Source of the DNA: Sphingobacterium litopenaei
GTDB taxonomy: Bacteria; Bacteroidota; Bacteroidia; Sphingobacteriales; Sphingobacteriaceae
Direction of reading: 5' to 3'
NCBI RefSeq assembly: GCF_014692495.1
Contig: NZ_JACOIJ010000017.1
Span: 1-64,000, forward strand
Length of the DNA: 64,000 bases
In this document: positions 18,061 to 29,198 of the stretch, piece by piece
Numbering within the stretch: position 1 is the first letter of the stretch
Layout: each line of letters opens with the position of its first letter
Program-made: the position numbers and the translations under genes
Notes under the pieces: model-generated
What the model was told of the DNA's origin: nothing
Databases searched by the model: none
The model's input: the letters and a program-made list of their open reading frames with translations, nothing else

Positions 18061-20532
18061 TTATGGAATAACTATCCAAGACAGTGGACCAATTCTTTCT
18101 TTATCATCCACCACGGCTACTTTTATGTTTTGACCCGAAGCAACAGCTATTCCATTCTTTAAATCGAATCGTTTACTTTTCAAAGAGGGGATAGTACCAT
18201 CTGTTGTATAATAAACAGGAAAATCACCATACTCTGCTTTTCCTCTTAAAATTCCATTTTCCATTTTGAGGCCGACGCGTGGCAATCTAAAACTAATGCT
18301 ATCTGCAATAGAAGGAAGTTCCACAGTTCCTACACGATGGGCAAAAGAAATATAATCTTTATCGAATTTATTTTTATTGTATGTAGCTTCGCTTTCATAT
18401 GCTCTACGAGGAGACCAAGCGCGCTCAGCTAACACATAAAATCTTGGAAAAGCCAAATAATCCAAATTCGCATCTCCTATTAATGTTTCCGCAAACACTC
18501 CTCCTTTTATTCCCAAAAAGTTTGATCTTCCTTTTTCTGTAATGCGTTCAAGTTTATTTATATATGACTTGTCCAGTTTTTCACCTCTATAATAGGTGTG
18601 AATATTTGCAAAATAATCTTCAGGGAAAAGTGAATAAGAATGATACAAATCGGCATAAGTAGCCCAATTAAGTCCTGGCTCCTCAAAAGTAGTATCCCAC
18701 ATCATATCAAAATAAGTATTGGAGGCACTAATTAATACGGTCGGGTAACCCGCATTAGCTAACCTGTAAACTAAATCGTCTTGGCCACCACCAATGATAT
18801 TGTTCCACACATCCAATTGCATATTTTGTTTATTAGGCATTTCCTCATTTGCCACCATGCCTGATCCCTTATTCACCATTCCGATTTCTTCCCATCCCGC
18901 TAGTTTTAATCCCTTATTAATACACAGATCATTTATTTTTGAAATATAATAGGTCCAAACATCATATACGCTTGCTAAACCTTCCTTTTGCATCAGTGCT
19001 TTAATTTTAGGTGATTTTTCCCAAACGCCCGGAGGAACTTCATCCCCTCCTAATGAAACTTTTTCGAAAGGCACTCCAGCCTCTGCATACATATTTTTAA
19101 ACTCAGCCAACACTTTATCCAAAAATCGATAGACAGAAGGCAATGCTGGATTCAACACATTATCACCAAAATTCTGAGCAGTGTTATATTCCGAAACATC
19201 TTCAAAATCGTGCAATAGATATTCTTCAGCGGCCTGTTTATTCCCTGCTTTCATATACTTGTGATAACGAGATTCCATCGCCTTAATGGCAGCACGAGAA
19301 TGTCCCGGTGTCTCAATTTCTGGTACTACTTGGATGTGTCTTTCTTGTGCGTATTTTAATATCTCGATAAAATCATCACGTGTCAAAAATCTTTTCGCTT
19401 GATCCACTCCAGAACCATAGGCAGGTTGTAAAGATTGCCCCAAATGATACAAAGGCGAACGAACCGCGCCAACTTCAGTTAACTCGGGTAATCCTGGGAT
19501 TTCTATACGCCAGGCTTCATCCTCTATAAAATGAAAATGCAACACATTTAACTTATTTTCAGCCATCAAATCAAGATACTTCAATACAACAGCTTTGTCA
19601 CGATAATTGCGCGCGATATCCAACATAAAACCTCTATAACCATAACGCGGCACGTCTCTCACCTCTACACAAGGCAATGAACTCTTATCCTCTAATCCTT
19701 TATGCAGCGACTTGAGGCTTTGTAGCGCATAAAACAATCCAGTCGAAGTAGCATATTCTATCGTAATATTTTTCTTTGAAATAGTCAGATTATACGCTTC
19801 CTTGCTTAAGGAAGGATTTGGAATTAGTAAAATATCTGCTTCTTTTTTAGAAGAAGTAGAATGGCTCACAAAAAGTCTATTTAGTTCCCTAGAAAAAACG
19901 GTGTAATCTGATTCAATGCCATAAACATTTAGGATTCTATTGATATAAAATTTTCCATCTAATTCTTTCAAATATTTTGGAGTAGGAAAAATTAAAATTG
20001 GCTTAGCCGATTTGTCAAAAGTTGTATTCTTAGCATATAATTTTTCTAAAAATGCTCTATTGTCCTCTTCACTTAATTTAATAGGATCATAAGTGACATT
20101 ATTCAACCCTACAAACGTTTTTTTATCCGCCTTATTGAGAAGATAAAACCCATTCGGTAATGTTGACACTCCCGAAATAGGATATTTTGTGGTATAATCA
20201 ATTTGAATAGAATCATTCTTTCTCAGATTCTTTGTAAAAGAAATTTTAAAAAGATTGCCACGTAGATCTTTAATAGCATAATCCGAAGTAGTGGCATCAT
20301 GGACTGGATACATAGAATTAAAAAACAAATCCCATTCAGATAATAAAAAATCTTTAGGACCATTATTTTTTATCACAAGTGACAATCCGAGATTATCCTT
20401 TCCATTATAAGAAGATGAAGGTTTCCAATGAAGGACTAAATCTAAATTATATCCCTGAGCAACAGTATTTTGCAAATTAACCAAACTCATGAGAAGCAAT
20501 AAAATAAGTGTAGTATGTTGGAACTTAATCAT
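18061..20532 (-). CDS. Beta-N-acetylhexosaminidase, GH20
   Basis: Exported exo-hydrolase that removes terminal beta-linked GlcNAc/GalNAc. With the Met at 20532 it has 823 residues and a normal signal peptide (IKFQHTTLILLLLMSLVNLQ); an in-frame upstream Met at 20565 would add 11 unlikely residues. There is an N-terminal chitobiase-like beta domain, then the GH20 barrel from about 305 (YRGFMLDIARN), with WRIEIPGLPEL and the catalytic pair in SLGGDEVPP, and a C-terminal chitobiase-like region with TDGTIPS. It stands alone, back to back with tRNA-Glu. Confidence 0.92.
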   Translation of the reverse strand: MIKFQHTTLILLLLMSLVNLQNTVAQGYNLDLVLHWKPSSSYNGKDNLGLSLVIKNNGPKDFLLSEWDLFFNSMYPVHDATTSDYAIKDLRGNLFKISFTKNLRKNDSIQIDYTTKYPISGVSTLPNGFYLLNKADKKTFVGLNNVTYDPIKLSEEDNRAFLEKLYAKNTTFDKSAKPILIFPTPKYLKELDGKFYINRILNVYGIESDYTVFSRELNRLFVSHSTSSKKEADILLIPNPSLSKEAYNLTISKKNITIEYATSTGLFYALQSLKSLHKGLEDKSSLPCVEVRDVPRYGYRGFMLDIARNYRDKAVVLKYLDLMAENKLNVLHFHFIEDEAWRIEIPGLPELTEVGAVRSPLYHLGQSLQPAYGSGVDQAKRFLTRDDFIEILKYAQERHIQVVPEIETPGHSRAAIKAMESRYHKYMKAGNKQAAEEYLLHDFEDVSEYNTAQNFGDNVLNPALPSVYRFLDKVLAEFKNMYAEAGVPFEKVSLGGDEVPPGVWEKSPKIKALMQKEGLASVYDVWTYYISKINDLCINKGLKLAGWEEIGMVNKGSGMVANEEMPNKQNMQLDVWNNIIGGGQDDLVYRLANAGYPTVLISASNTYFDMMWDTTFEEPGLNWATYADLYHSYSLFPEDYFANIHTYYRGEKLDKSYINKLERITEKGRSNFLGIKGGVFAETLIGDANLDYLAFPRFYVLAERAWSPRRAYESEATYNKNKFDKDYISFAHRVGTVELPSIADSISFRLPRVGLKMENGILRGKAEYGDFPVYYTTDGTIPSLKSKRFDLKNGIAVASGQNIKVAVVDDKERIGPLSWIVIP

Positions 20533-20582
20533 AATTAGAAGTGTATATGCATACATATATAACAATTTTTTTTCACTTTTTT

Positions 20583-20612
20583 TTGCACGTCAAAAAATTA
20601 AAACTATATTTG
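20583..20612 (+). promoter_or_regulatory. Promoter of tRNA-Glu
   Basis: TTG at 20583-20585, 19 bases, TATATTTG at 20605-20612: a full Bacteroidota promoter 18 bases before the tRNA. Confidence 0.8.
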
Positions 20613-20630
20613 CACACCGAAACAAATAAC

Positions 20631-20702
20631 GGCCCGTTCGTCTAGGGGTTAGGACGCAAGATTTTCATTCTTGAAACAGGGGTTCGATTCCCCTACGGGC
20701 TA
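20631..20702 (+). tRNA. tRNA-Glu(UUC)
   Basis: The sequence folds into a cloverleaf: acceptor GGCCCGT/ACGGGCT, anticodon stem CAAGA/TCTTG with loop TTTTCAT (anticodon TTC), and T-arm GGGGTTCGATTCCCC. CCA is not encoded. Its last bases are the integration site of the islands downstream. Confidence 0.95.
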
Positions 20703-20704
20703 CA
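20687..20704 (+). repeat. Attachment site attL of island A
   Basis: The 18-base core ATTCCCCTACGGGCTACA at the 3' end of tRNA-Glu recurs exactly at 44796-44813 and 55109-55126. The match to the 55-kb copy is longer: 24 bases, 20681-20704 against 55103-55126. Confidence 0.9.
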
Positions 20705-20731
20705 GACTTAAAAGTCAAAACATATCAAAAG

Positions 20732-20760
20732 CCTGCAAATCAAATGTTTGCAGGTTTTTT
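20732..20760 (+). terminator. Terminator for tRNA-Glu carried by island A
   Basis: CCTGCAAA/TTTGCAGG followed by T8. A close relative lies at 44838-44869 at the start of island B, so it appears to belong to the island ends. Confidence 0.8.
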
Positions 20761-20862
20761 TTGTTTTATAGGTGTCTACAAATATTTCAACTTTTCCGGG
20801 GTCAAAATATGCGAATAGCCATATAAAGTATTTCAAAATCAAAAAAAGCTTGATAACTATCG

Positions 20863-22215
20863 CTAAGCTGTTCTTGTGGCTTTTATACGCAGTACACTTA
20901 TCGCAGCAAGAATCATTAATCCCCCAGCAGATACCAAAGCAAATACAGTCTGTCCGCTAAAAGCATATTTAACCAGGTAGCCACCTATTACCCCACTGAC
21001 GATCTGGGGAAAAGTAATAAAGAAATTAAAAAGCCCCATATATACTCCCATTTTCTTTGTTGGTAAACTATCACTCAGAATAGCATACGGCATTGCCAGA
21101 ATACTTCCCCAAGCAATACCGACTCCGATCATTGAAATAACCAAAACCGTCGGATCGTTAATAAGGTAAATTGAGCTTAAAGCAACTCCTCCTACCAGCA
21201 ATGAACATGCGTGTGTAGATTTTTGTCCGATTCGACGAGCAATACGGGGTAAAAAAAGTGCATAAATAGCCGATACGGCATTGTAAATACCAAAAAGTAC
21301 GCCTACCCAGTTGGCGGCATCCGCATATCCAAGGGATGTCGTGTCTCCTGATTTTACATCATAGATATGTTCAGCAATAGCAGGAGTCGTAAAAACCCAC
21401 ATGAGAAACAATGCAAACCAAGAGAAAAACTGAACCAGTCCCAGTTGCTTCATAACGACAGGCATATGCTTGATATCATACAGCAGCCCAGTAAAAAAAC
21501 TCTTTTTTGAAGCTTCCTCTACAGCCAATTCAGTGGATGGTTCATCAAAATTCGCCAACTCCTCAGGCGTGTATTCTTTTGTCGTGCATACTGTCCAAAG
21601 TATACTCACAACCAAAACAAAAGCCCCTACATAAAAAGAATAGATCACATTATCCGGAACAAAACCAACCTCCGCAACTTTAGAGATACCTACATACTCT
21701 GCTAAGATATAGGGTAGCCACGAACCTATAACAGCTCCTAATCCGATTAAAAATGTTTGAATAGAAAAGCCCAGACTGCGCTGTTCACTTGACAAGTTAT
21801 CAGCAATTAGTGCCCTGAACGGTTCCATTGTCACATTTATAGACGCATCCATAATCATCAGCATACCTGCTCCAATCATCAAAGGAGGTAGAATCGCTGT
21901 TAACACAGCCGCATTAGGCATCAAAACCAGTGCTATAGCGGTAAATATAGCACCTCCGAGAAAATAGGGTCTTCGTCGTCCTAATTTATTCCACGTTCGA
22001 TCACTATAATGTCCTATAATGGGCTGAACAATCATGCCTGTCAACGGAGCCGCCAACCAAAACAATGACAAGTGCTCAACATCTGCACCAAACGTTTGTA
22101 ATATTCGGGAAGCATTTCCGTTTTGTAGGGCAAAACCCATCTGAATACCTAGGAACCCTATACTCATATTAAAAATCTGAGCAAGACTAAGTTTAGCTTT
22201 ATATATACGATTCAT
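20863..22215 (-). CDS. MFS sugar transporter (SLC45-like, maltose/maltodextrin)
   Basis: Inner-membrane symporter of 450 residues with 12 predicted helices and the MFS loop motif GHYSDRTWNKLGRRRP between helices 2 and 3. SLC45-like members in Bacteroidota alpha-glucan loci are taken to import maltose or short maltodextrins from the periplasm. It is the last gene of the operon, three bases after the amylase gene, which fits feeding the cytosolic maltose phosphorylase. Confidence 0.88.
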   Translation of the reverse strand: MNRIYKAKLSLAQIFNMSIGFLGIQMGFALQNGNASRILQTFGADVEHLSLFWLAAPLTGMIVQPIIGHYSDRTWNKLGRRRPYFLGGAIFTAIALVLMPNAAVLTAILPPLMIGAGMLMIMDASINVTMEPFRALIADNLSSEQRSLGFSIQTFLIGLGAVIGSWLPYILAEYVGISKVAEVGFVPDNVIYSFYVGAFVLVVSILWTVCTTKEYTPEELANFDEPSTELAVEEASKKSFFTGLLYDIKHMPVVMKQLGLVQFFSWFALFLMWVFTTPAIAEHIYDVKSGDTTSLGYADAANWVGVLFGIYNAVSAIYALFLPRIARRIGQKSTHACSLLVGGVALSSIYLINDPTVLVISMIGVGIAWGSILAMPYAILSDSLPTKKMGVYMGLFNFFITFPQIVSGVIGGYLVKYAFSGQTVFALVSAGGLMILAAISVLRIKATRTA

Positions 22216-22218
22216 CTT

Positions 22219-24042
22219 TTAAAACTTAAGTATCTGTGCTTGATTCGCTTCTAATTTCAAATCAATCTGGTTACTGAATTTATTTACTGTTATCGCTTCT
22301 TGCCCAAGCAGATCTTTAAATACAAGCTGCTTTCCTTCCATATGAAATGCCTGAATAACATCATCCGGCAAGATCAACGTGAAATTTTGAACTGCCTTTT
22401 CAAAATTGGCAATTACCAGTAAACGTTCATTATGCGTATAACGAAGATACGCATAAATGCGATTTGGAAAAATAGGTTGTACTTGTTGGGTAGCCATCAG
22501 ATCATAGAAGCCGCCGGCCTGTATACTCTGCTCTGTCTTGACAATATTAAATAAAGCTTTGTAAAAAGCTCTTAACCGCACTTCATTTTCAGCAAGCAAA
22601 CCACCATCAAACTTCCCTTTGTTCATCCATTTTTGGTGCTGTGGTACTCCCCAGTAATCAAAAATAGAGGTACGGCCGTCTTCTCCCCCGAATCCTTCAT
22701 GTCCGATACCAGGTTCCCCGACTTCTTGTCCGGAATAGATCATAACAGGTCCTGTAGCCATGGTAGCACTCAGTACCATAGCCGGTATTGCCACGAATGG
22801 ATCACCTGCAAAGTCTTTTGAAGCAATACGCTGTTCATCATGATTTTCCAGAAAACGTAACATTCGTGCAGAATATCCCTTAACTTCATTCCTCCACACA
22901 TCTTGAATACCTCTTACACCAGCATAGTCGTCATTTCGCATAAGCATTTTTAAGGTATCATAAAGCCCTACCTTGTCATACAAAAAATCAAACTTCCCGG
23001 TAGTATAAAAGTTAGCATATTCCTGCTTGTTATACGCTTCCCCAATAAACAATATATCCGGATGGCTTTTCTTAACTTCATCATTCACCCAGGCCCAAAA
23101 CTCCACGGGAACCATCTCCACCATATCACACCGAAATCCATCAACTCCCTTTCCGGCCCAGAACAAAAGTATATCGCGCATCTTGAACCATAATGGAGGA
23201 ACAGGGTCGAAATGCTTCGTCTCATTGCGTTGAAAATCTACACCATAATTAAGTTTAACGGTCTCAAACCAGTCATCCTTGGCTGGAGAAGACGAGAACA
23301 CATTATTTCCGGTAGCTTTTGCAGGACTTTCAGGAAAACTTCCATTCTTCAAGACATTATAAAATTCGCCTCCGCCGGGAATATATCCGCCAGGCACCTG
23401 AAAATCACTATCGGGGATGTAATAAAAATCATTTGCAGGCAAAAACTGTTTTGTCTTATCATCGTCCACACCAAAATCCTTTACGTTGTCAGGCTTACTA
23501 TCAGAATAATAGGTTCGTGCGACATGGTTTGGAATAAAATCTATAATGACCTTCATCTTATGCTGATGTGTCCGCTCGATCAACTGCTCAAACTCCTGCA
23601 TTCGTCTGCTTACATCAACAGCGAAATCCGGACACACATCATAATAGTCTTTAATGGCATATGGTGAACCCGCCCTACCCTTGACCACATCCGGGTCATC
23701 CGGCTTAATCCCGTAGGCGCTGTAATCTGTCATTGTCGCATGTTCGATCACACCGGTATACCACATATGCGTAATTCCCAAATCATAAAGCTCCTGAAGT
23801 GCCGTAGCGGTAAAATCATTAAACTTACCTACACCATTTTCTTCTATTGATCCATAATATTTGTTGGTTGTATGGGTATTTCCAAAATGCCTTACCAGGG
23901 CCTGATAAATAACAAATTTATTATTTACCAAAGGTTCATTCAACGTGTTTTCTTTATTAAGCAAATCAAGCTGATTAGCGCCTGACGAACAGGATACAAC
24001 CATAAGCAGTATTATCAATATTCCCCAAAGACTGTTTTTCAT
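22219..24042 (-). CDS. GH13 alpha-amylase-type lipoprotein
   Basis: Alpha-glucan hydrolase of 607 residues, anchored by a lipobox (ILLMVVSCSSG) when the Met at 24042 is used; that start lies 22 bases past the GH97 stop, whereas the longer frame to 24099 would overlap GH97. GH13 signatures are present: nucleophile in DGFRCDMVEM, acid in FIGEAYN and the third acid in LENHDEQR. It probably acts in the periplasm or at the outer membrane on maltooligosaccharides. Confidence 0.9.
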   Translation of the reverse strand: MKNSLWGILIILLMVVSCSSGANQLDLLNKENTLNEPLVNNKFVIYQALVRHFGNTHTTNKYYGSIEENGVGKFNDFTATALQELYDLGITHMWYTGVIEHATMTDYSAYGIKPDDPDVVKGRAGSPYAIKDYYDVCPDFAVDVSRRMQEFEQLIERTHQHKMKVIIDFIPNHVARTYYSDSKPDNVKDFGVDDDKTKQFLPANDFYYIPDSDFQVPGGYIPGGGEFYNVLKNGSFPESPAKATGNNVFSSSPAKDDWFETVKLNYGVDFQRNETKHFDPVPPLWFKMRDILLFWAGKGVDGFRCDMVEMVPVEFWAWVNDEVKKSHPDILFIGEAYNKQEYANFYTTGKFDFLYDKVGLYDTLKMLMRNDDYAGVRGIQDVWRNEVKGYSARMLRFLENHDEQRIASKDFAGDPFVAIPAMVLSATMATGPVMIYSGQEVGEPGIGHEGFGGEDGRTSIFDYWGVPQHQKWMNKGKFDGGLLAENEVRLRAFYKALFNIVKTEQSIQAGGFYDLMATQQVQPIFPNRIYAYLRYTHNERLLVIANFEKAVQNFTLILPDDVIQAFHMEGKQLVFKDLLGQEAITVNKFSNQIDLKLEANQAQILKF

Positions 24043-24064
24043 CTGCTGTAACTTTATAAATGCT

Positions 24065-26185
<2,121 letters not shown>

Positions 26186-26195
26186 CTAACTTCTA

Positions 26196-28520
26196 TTAAT
26201 TCAGCGCTAATCGCGGATTGGAAAACCGAAATTCCTGCCCCTCATTTATTTCTTGCTCCTCATTATCGATCACTACGACAGCCGCAGGGCCAGTCTCATT
26301 GGCTATAATAGTTTTATCCTGTTGGATGCTGACATGTAAGTGGGCTCCTCTAAAGTTGATTTTAAAATTGTAGCCGCTCCATTCTTTCGGCAATATAGGC
26401 TGAAAATGTAATTTTCCATCCAGAACCCGCATGCCGGCAAACCCTTCTACAATCGTCATCCACGTTCCAGCCATTGAGGTAATATGCAGGCCATCCTCAG
26501 TATCGTTATTATAATCATCCAGATCTAACCGTGAAGTGCGCAGATAAAATTCATAAGCTTTATCTTCCTTACCGAGCTTGGCTGCAATAATCGCATGTAC
26601 ACAGGGTGACAAAGAACTTTCATGTACGGTCAATGGTTCATAAAAATTATAGTTACGCTCAATAGTCTCCAGATCGTATTGGTCTTCCAGAAAGTAAAGC
26701 CCTTGTAATACGTCGGCCTGCTTAATATAGCAAGAACGCAGAATCCTATCCCAACTCCACTTTTGATTCAATGGGCGTTCCGCGTCCGAAAGTTCAGAAA
26801 CAGTTATTAATTCTTTATCTAAAAATCCGTCTTGCTGCAAAAATACTCCTTTACTAGCATCCTCAGGATAATAAAACTGTTCAACGATATGATTCCATGT
26901 GACTTGCTCCTTATTTTCTAACGAGACTTTTTCCAGTATTTCCCTTAGCCGTTCGGGTGCATTCTGTTCCAGATCCTTGATAACCTTCCCTGTATATTCC
27001 ATACACCAGGATGCGATACGATTCGTATACCAATTATTATTGACATTATTTTCATATTCATTAGGTCCCGTAACACCTAACATCACATACTTATTTTTAT
27101 CAGCACTCCAATTCACACGCTGTGCCCAGAATCGGGATATCGCAATAAGAACTTCTAACCCATATGCTGCTAAGTAGTCCGTATCTCCGGTATAACGAAC
27201 ATAGTTGTAAATGGCAAATGCGATAGCCCCGTTTCGATGAATTTCTTCAAATGTAATTTCCCATTCATTATGACATTCCTCTCCATTGATGGTTACCATA
27301 GGATACAGGGCTGCACCATTTCGGAACCCTAGCTTCTCTGCATTTTCAATAGCCTTTGGAAGATGATGATAACGATATAGTAATAGATTACGCGCTACTT
27401 TTGAATCTGTTGTTGCCATATAGAAAGGCAGGCAATAAGCCTCGGTATCCCAATAAGTTACCCCTCCGTATTTCTCTCCTGTGAATCCCTTTGGACCAAT
27501 ATTTAGCCTTTCGTCTTCACCTGTGTAAGTTTGGAAAAGTTGAAAAATATTGAAACGTATAGCCTGTTGGGCAGACACATCCCCATCAATCTGAACATCA
27601 GCATAATTCCATACCTTAGCCCAGGCGTCAGCCTGGTTTTGAAGCATGCCTCTTATTCCCTGGTGGCTCACGCGTTCAAGGACCTGTTTTGCCACATGCT
27701 GCAGATCTTCGGTCTTATGATTCTCACTCGTGGTAATGGCAACATACTTATTCAATTCAAAATGCTGCCCTTCTTCAAGAGAAAATTGAAATTTCTGTGC
27801 AACATACTTTTCCCGGTTTTCTAGAGCAGTAGAAGGAATGCCAGCATCGCCAACAAACAGGTTATTCAATGCTTCGGTATGGACATGAAATGCAGTTTTC
27901 TTCGTTTTTAATTGCAAACCTAGCGTATCGTTTGCAGAACGGCTTACCTCTTCCCAAAACTTTTCATCATAATTCGAATCCCGATTTTCTATATCACCAT
28001 CCAAATAACTTTCCAACTCGATCGCTGCACGACCTTGCATGACTGTCAGGCAGTACGACAATCCTGCAGCCGCTGTTTCTACAATACTAAATAAACGCTT
28101 TGCCGAAACTTCAACAACGGTATCATCTGGTAATTTGGCTTTAAAATTTCGATATAAAACACCAGTCTTCATGTCCAGACGACGCTCAAAATTTAAGACT
28201 TCAATCTTTGCCAGATCAAGTGTATGACCATTAATGACGAGATGTAAGCCTATCCAGTTGGTTGAATTAATGACTTTAGCAAAGTATTCAGGATAGCCGT
28301 TCTTCCACCAGCCTACACGGGTTTTGTCCGGGTAGTAAATCCCCGCGATATAACTCCCCTGCAGCGATTTGCCTGTATAATCTTCTTCAAAATTGGCACG
28401 TTGCCCCATTCTCCCATTACCGATCGAAAAAATACTTTCTGAAATTTCATTGTATTCGGCCCGGTATTGATCCTCGATAATCTGCCAAGGATCTTTTACT
28501 ATATAATCTTTCATACTCAA
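26196..28520 (-). CDS. Maltose phosphorylase, GH65
   Basis: Cytosolic enzyme of 774 residues: maltose + Pi gives beta-glucose 1-phosphate + glucose. There is an N-terminal beta-sandwich (DPWQIIEDQY ... SIGNGRMGQR), then an (alpha/alpha)6 barrel with YWDTEAYCLP and the catalytic acid Glu488 in GVTGPNEYENNVNNN, one residue off Glu487 of the Lactobacillus enzyme. No signal peptide. The next gene upstream makes beta-phosphoglucomutase, the partner that uses its product, which supports maltose over other GH65 substrates. A Met two codons in is an equal start candidate. Confidence 0.92.
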   Translation of the reverse strand: MSMKDYIVKDPWQIIEDQYRAEYNEISESIFSIGNGRMGQRANFEEDYTGKSLQGSYIAGIYYPDKTRVGWWKNGYPEYFAKVINSTNWIGLHLVINGHTLDLAKIEVLNFERRLDMKTGVLYRNFKAKLPDDTVVEVSAKRLFSIVETAAAGLSYCLTVMQGRAAIELESYLDGDIENRDSNYDEKFWEEVSRSANDTLGLQLKTKKTAFHVHTEALNNLFVGDAGIPSTALENREKYVAQKFQFSLEEGQHFELNKYVAITTSENHKTEDLQHVAKQVLERVSHQGIRGMLQNQADAWAKVWNYADVQIDGDVSAQQAIRFNIFQLFQTYTGEDERLNIGPKGFTGEKYGGVTYWDTEAYCLPFYMATTDSKVARNLLLYRYHHLPKAIENAEKLGFRNGAALYPMVTINGEECHNEWEITFEEIHRNGAIAFAIYNYVRYTGDTDYLAAYGLEVLIAISRFWAQRVNWSADKNKYVMLGVTGPNEYENNVNNNWYTNRIASWCMEYTGKVIKDLEQNAPERLREILEKVSLENKEQVTWNHIVEQFYYPEDASKGVFLQQDGFLDKELITVSELSDAERPLNQKWSWDRILRSCYIKQADVLQGLYFLEDQYDLETIERNYNFYEPLTVHESSLSPCVHAIIAAKLGKEDKAYEFYLRTSRLDLDDYNNDTEDGLHITSMAGTWMTIVEGFAGMRVLDGKLHFQPILPKEWSGYNFKINFRGAHLHVSIQQDKTIIANETGPAAVVVIDNEEQEINEGQEFRFSNPRLALN

Positions 28521-28523
28521 TCT

Positions 28524-29180
28524 TTAATTACTTAACAACTCCCCCAAATTTTTGACATTCAAATCAACATGTTGCAATCCACCATCCAACGAAATGCCTA
28601 CTACAGCCATTCCTCCTGCCCGTGCTGCTTCCACACCGGCCGGGGCATCTTCAAATACCACACAAGCCTCTGCTGCAACATTTAGCTTTCGTGCGGCACA
28701 TAAAAAAACTTCAGGATTTGGTTTGGATAAAGACACCTCATTACCATCCACGATGGTATCAAAATAGGCTGCTATGCCTGTTTTTTCTAAAATTAGCGGT
28801 GCATTTTTACTGGCTGATCCTAAGGAAATAAGCTTACCTGCTTTCTTAGCCGCTTTCAAAAAAGATAATGCGCCCGGTAATACATCCTCAGGTGTCATTT
28901 TTGCCACCAATTCCAGGTACCATTCATTTTTTAGCTGAGCCAACTGTTCTTTTTCCACTATTGATTTTTCCACACTTCCCCAACTCAAAATTTTGTTTAA
29001 TGATTCTATCCTGCTTACTCCTTTCAACTGCTCATTTTGCTCTTCCGAAAAGTCGAAACCCAACGAATTAGCCAATCTTTTCCAAGCCTGATAATGAAAT
29101 ACCGCTGTATCGACCAATACCCCGTCCAGATCAAATATGTAAGCCGGCTTTTCCAAAAACGCTATTCTTTTCAAATCCAT
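28524..29180 (-). CDS. pgmB: Beta-phosphoglucomutase
   Basis: HAD-superfamily mutase of 218 residues: converts beta-glucose 1-phosphate to glucose 6-phosphate. Motif I is DLDGVLVDTA, motif II SLGSASKN and motif III KPNPEVF ... VFEDAPAGVEAA, with a helical cap between. It precedes the GH65 gene by three bases, completing the phosphorolytic route. Confidence 0.93.
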   Translation of the reverse strand: MDLKRIAFLEKPAYIFDLDGVLVDTAVFHYQAWKRLANSLGFDFSEEQNEQLKGVSRIESLNKILSWGSVEKSIVEKEQLAQLKNEWYLELVAKMTPEDVLPGALSFLKAAKKAGKLISLGSASKNAPLILEKTGIAAYFDTIVDGNEVSLSKPNPEVFLCAARKLNVAAEACVVFEDAPAGVEAARAGGMAVVGISLDGGLQHVDLNVKNLGELLSN

Positions 29181-29198
29181 AATAAACCCTATATATCC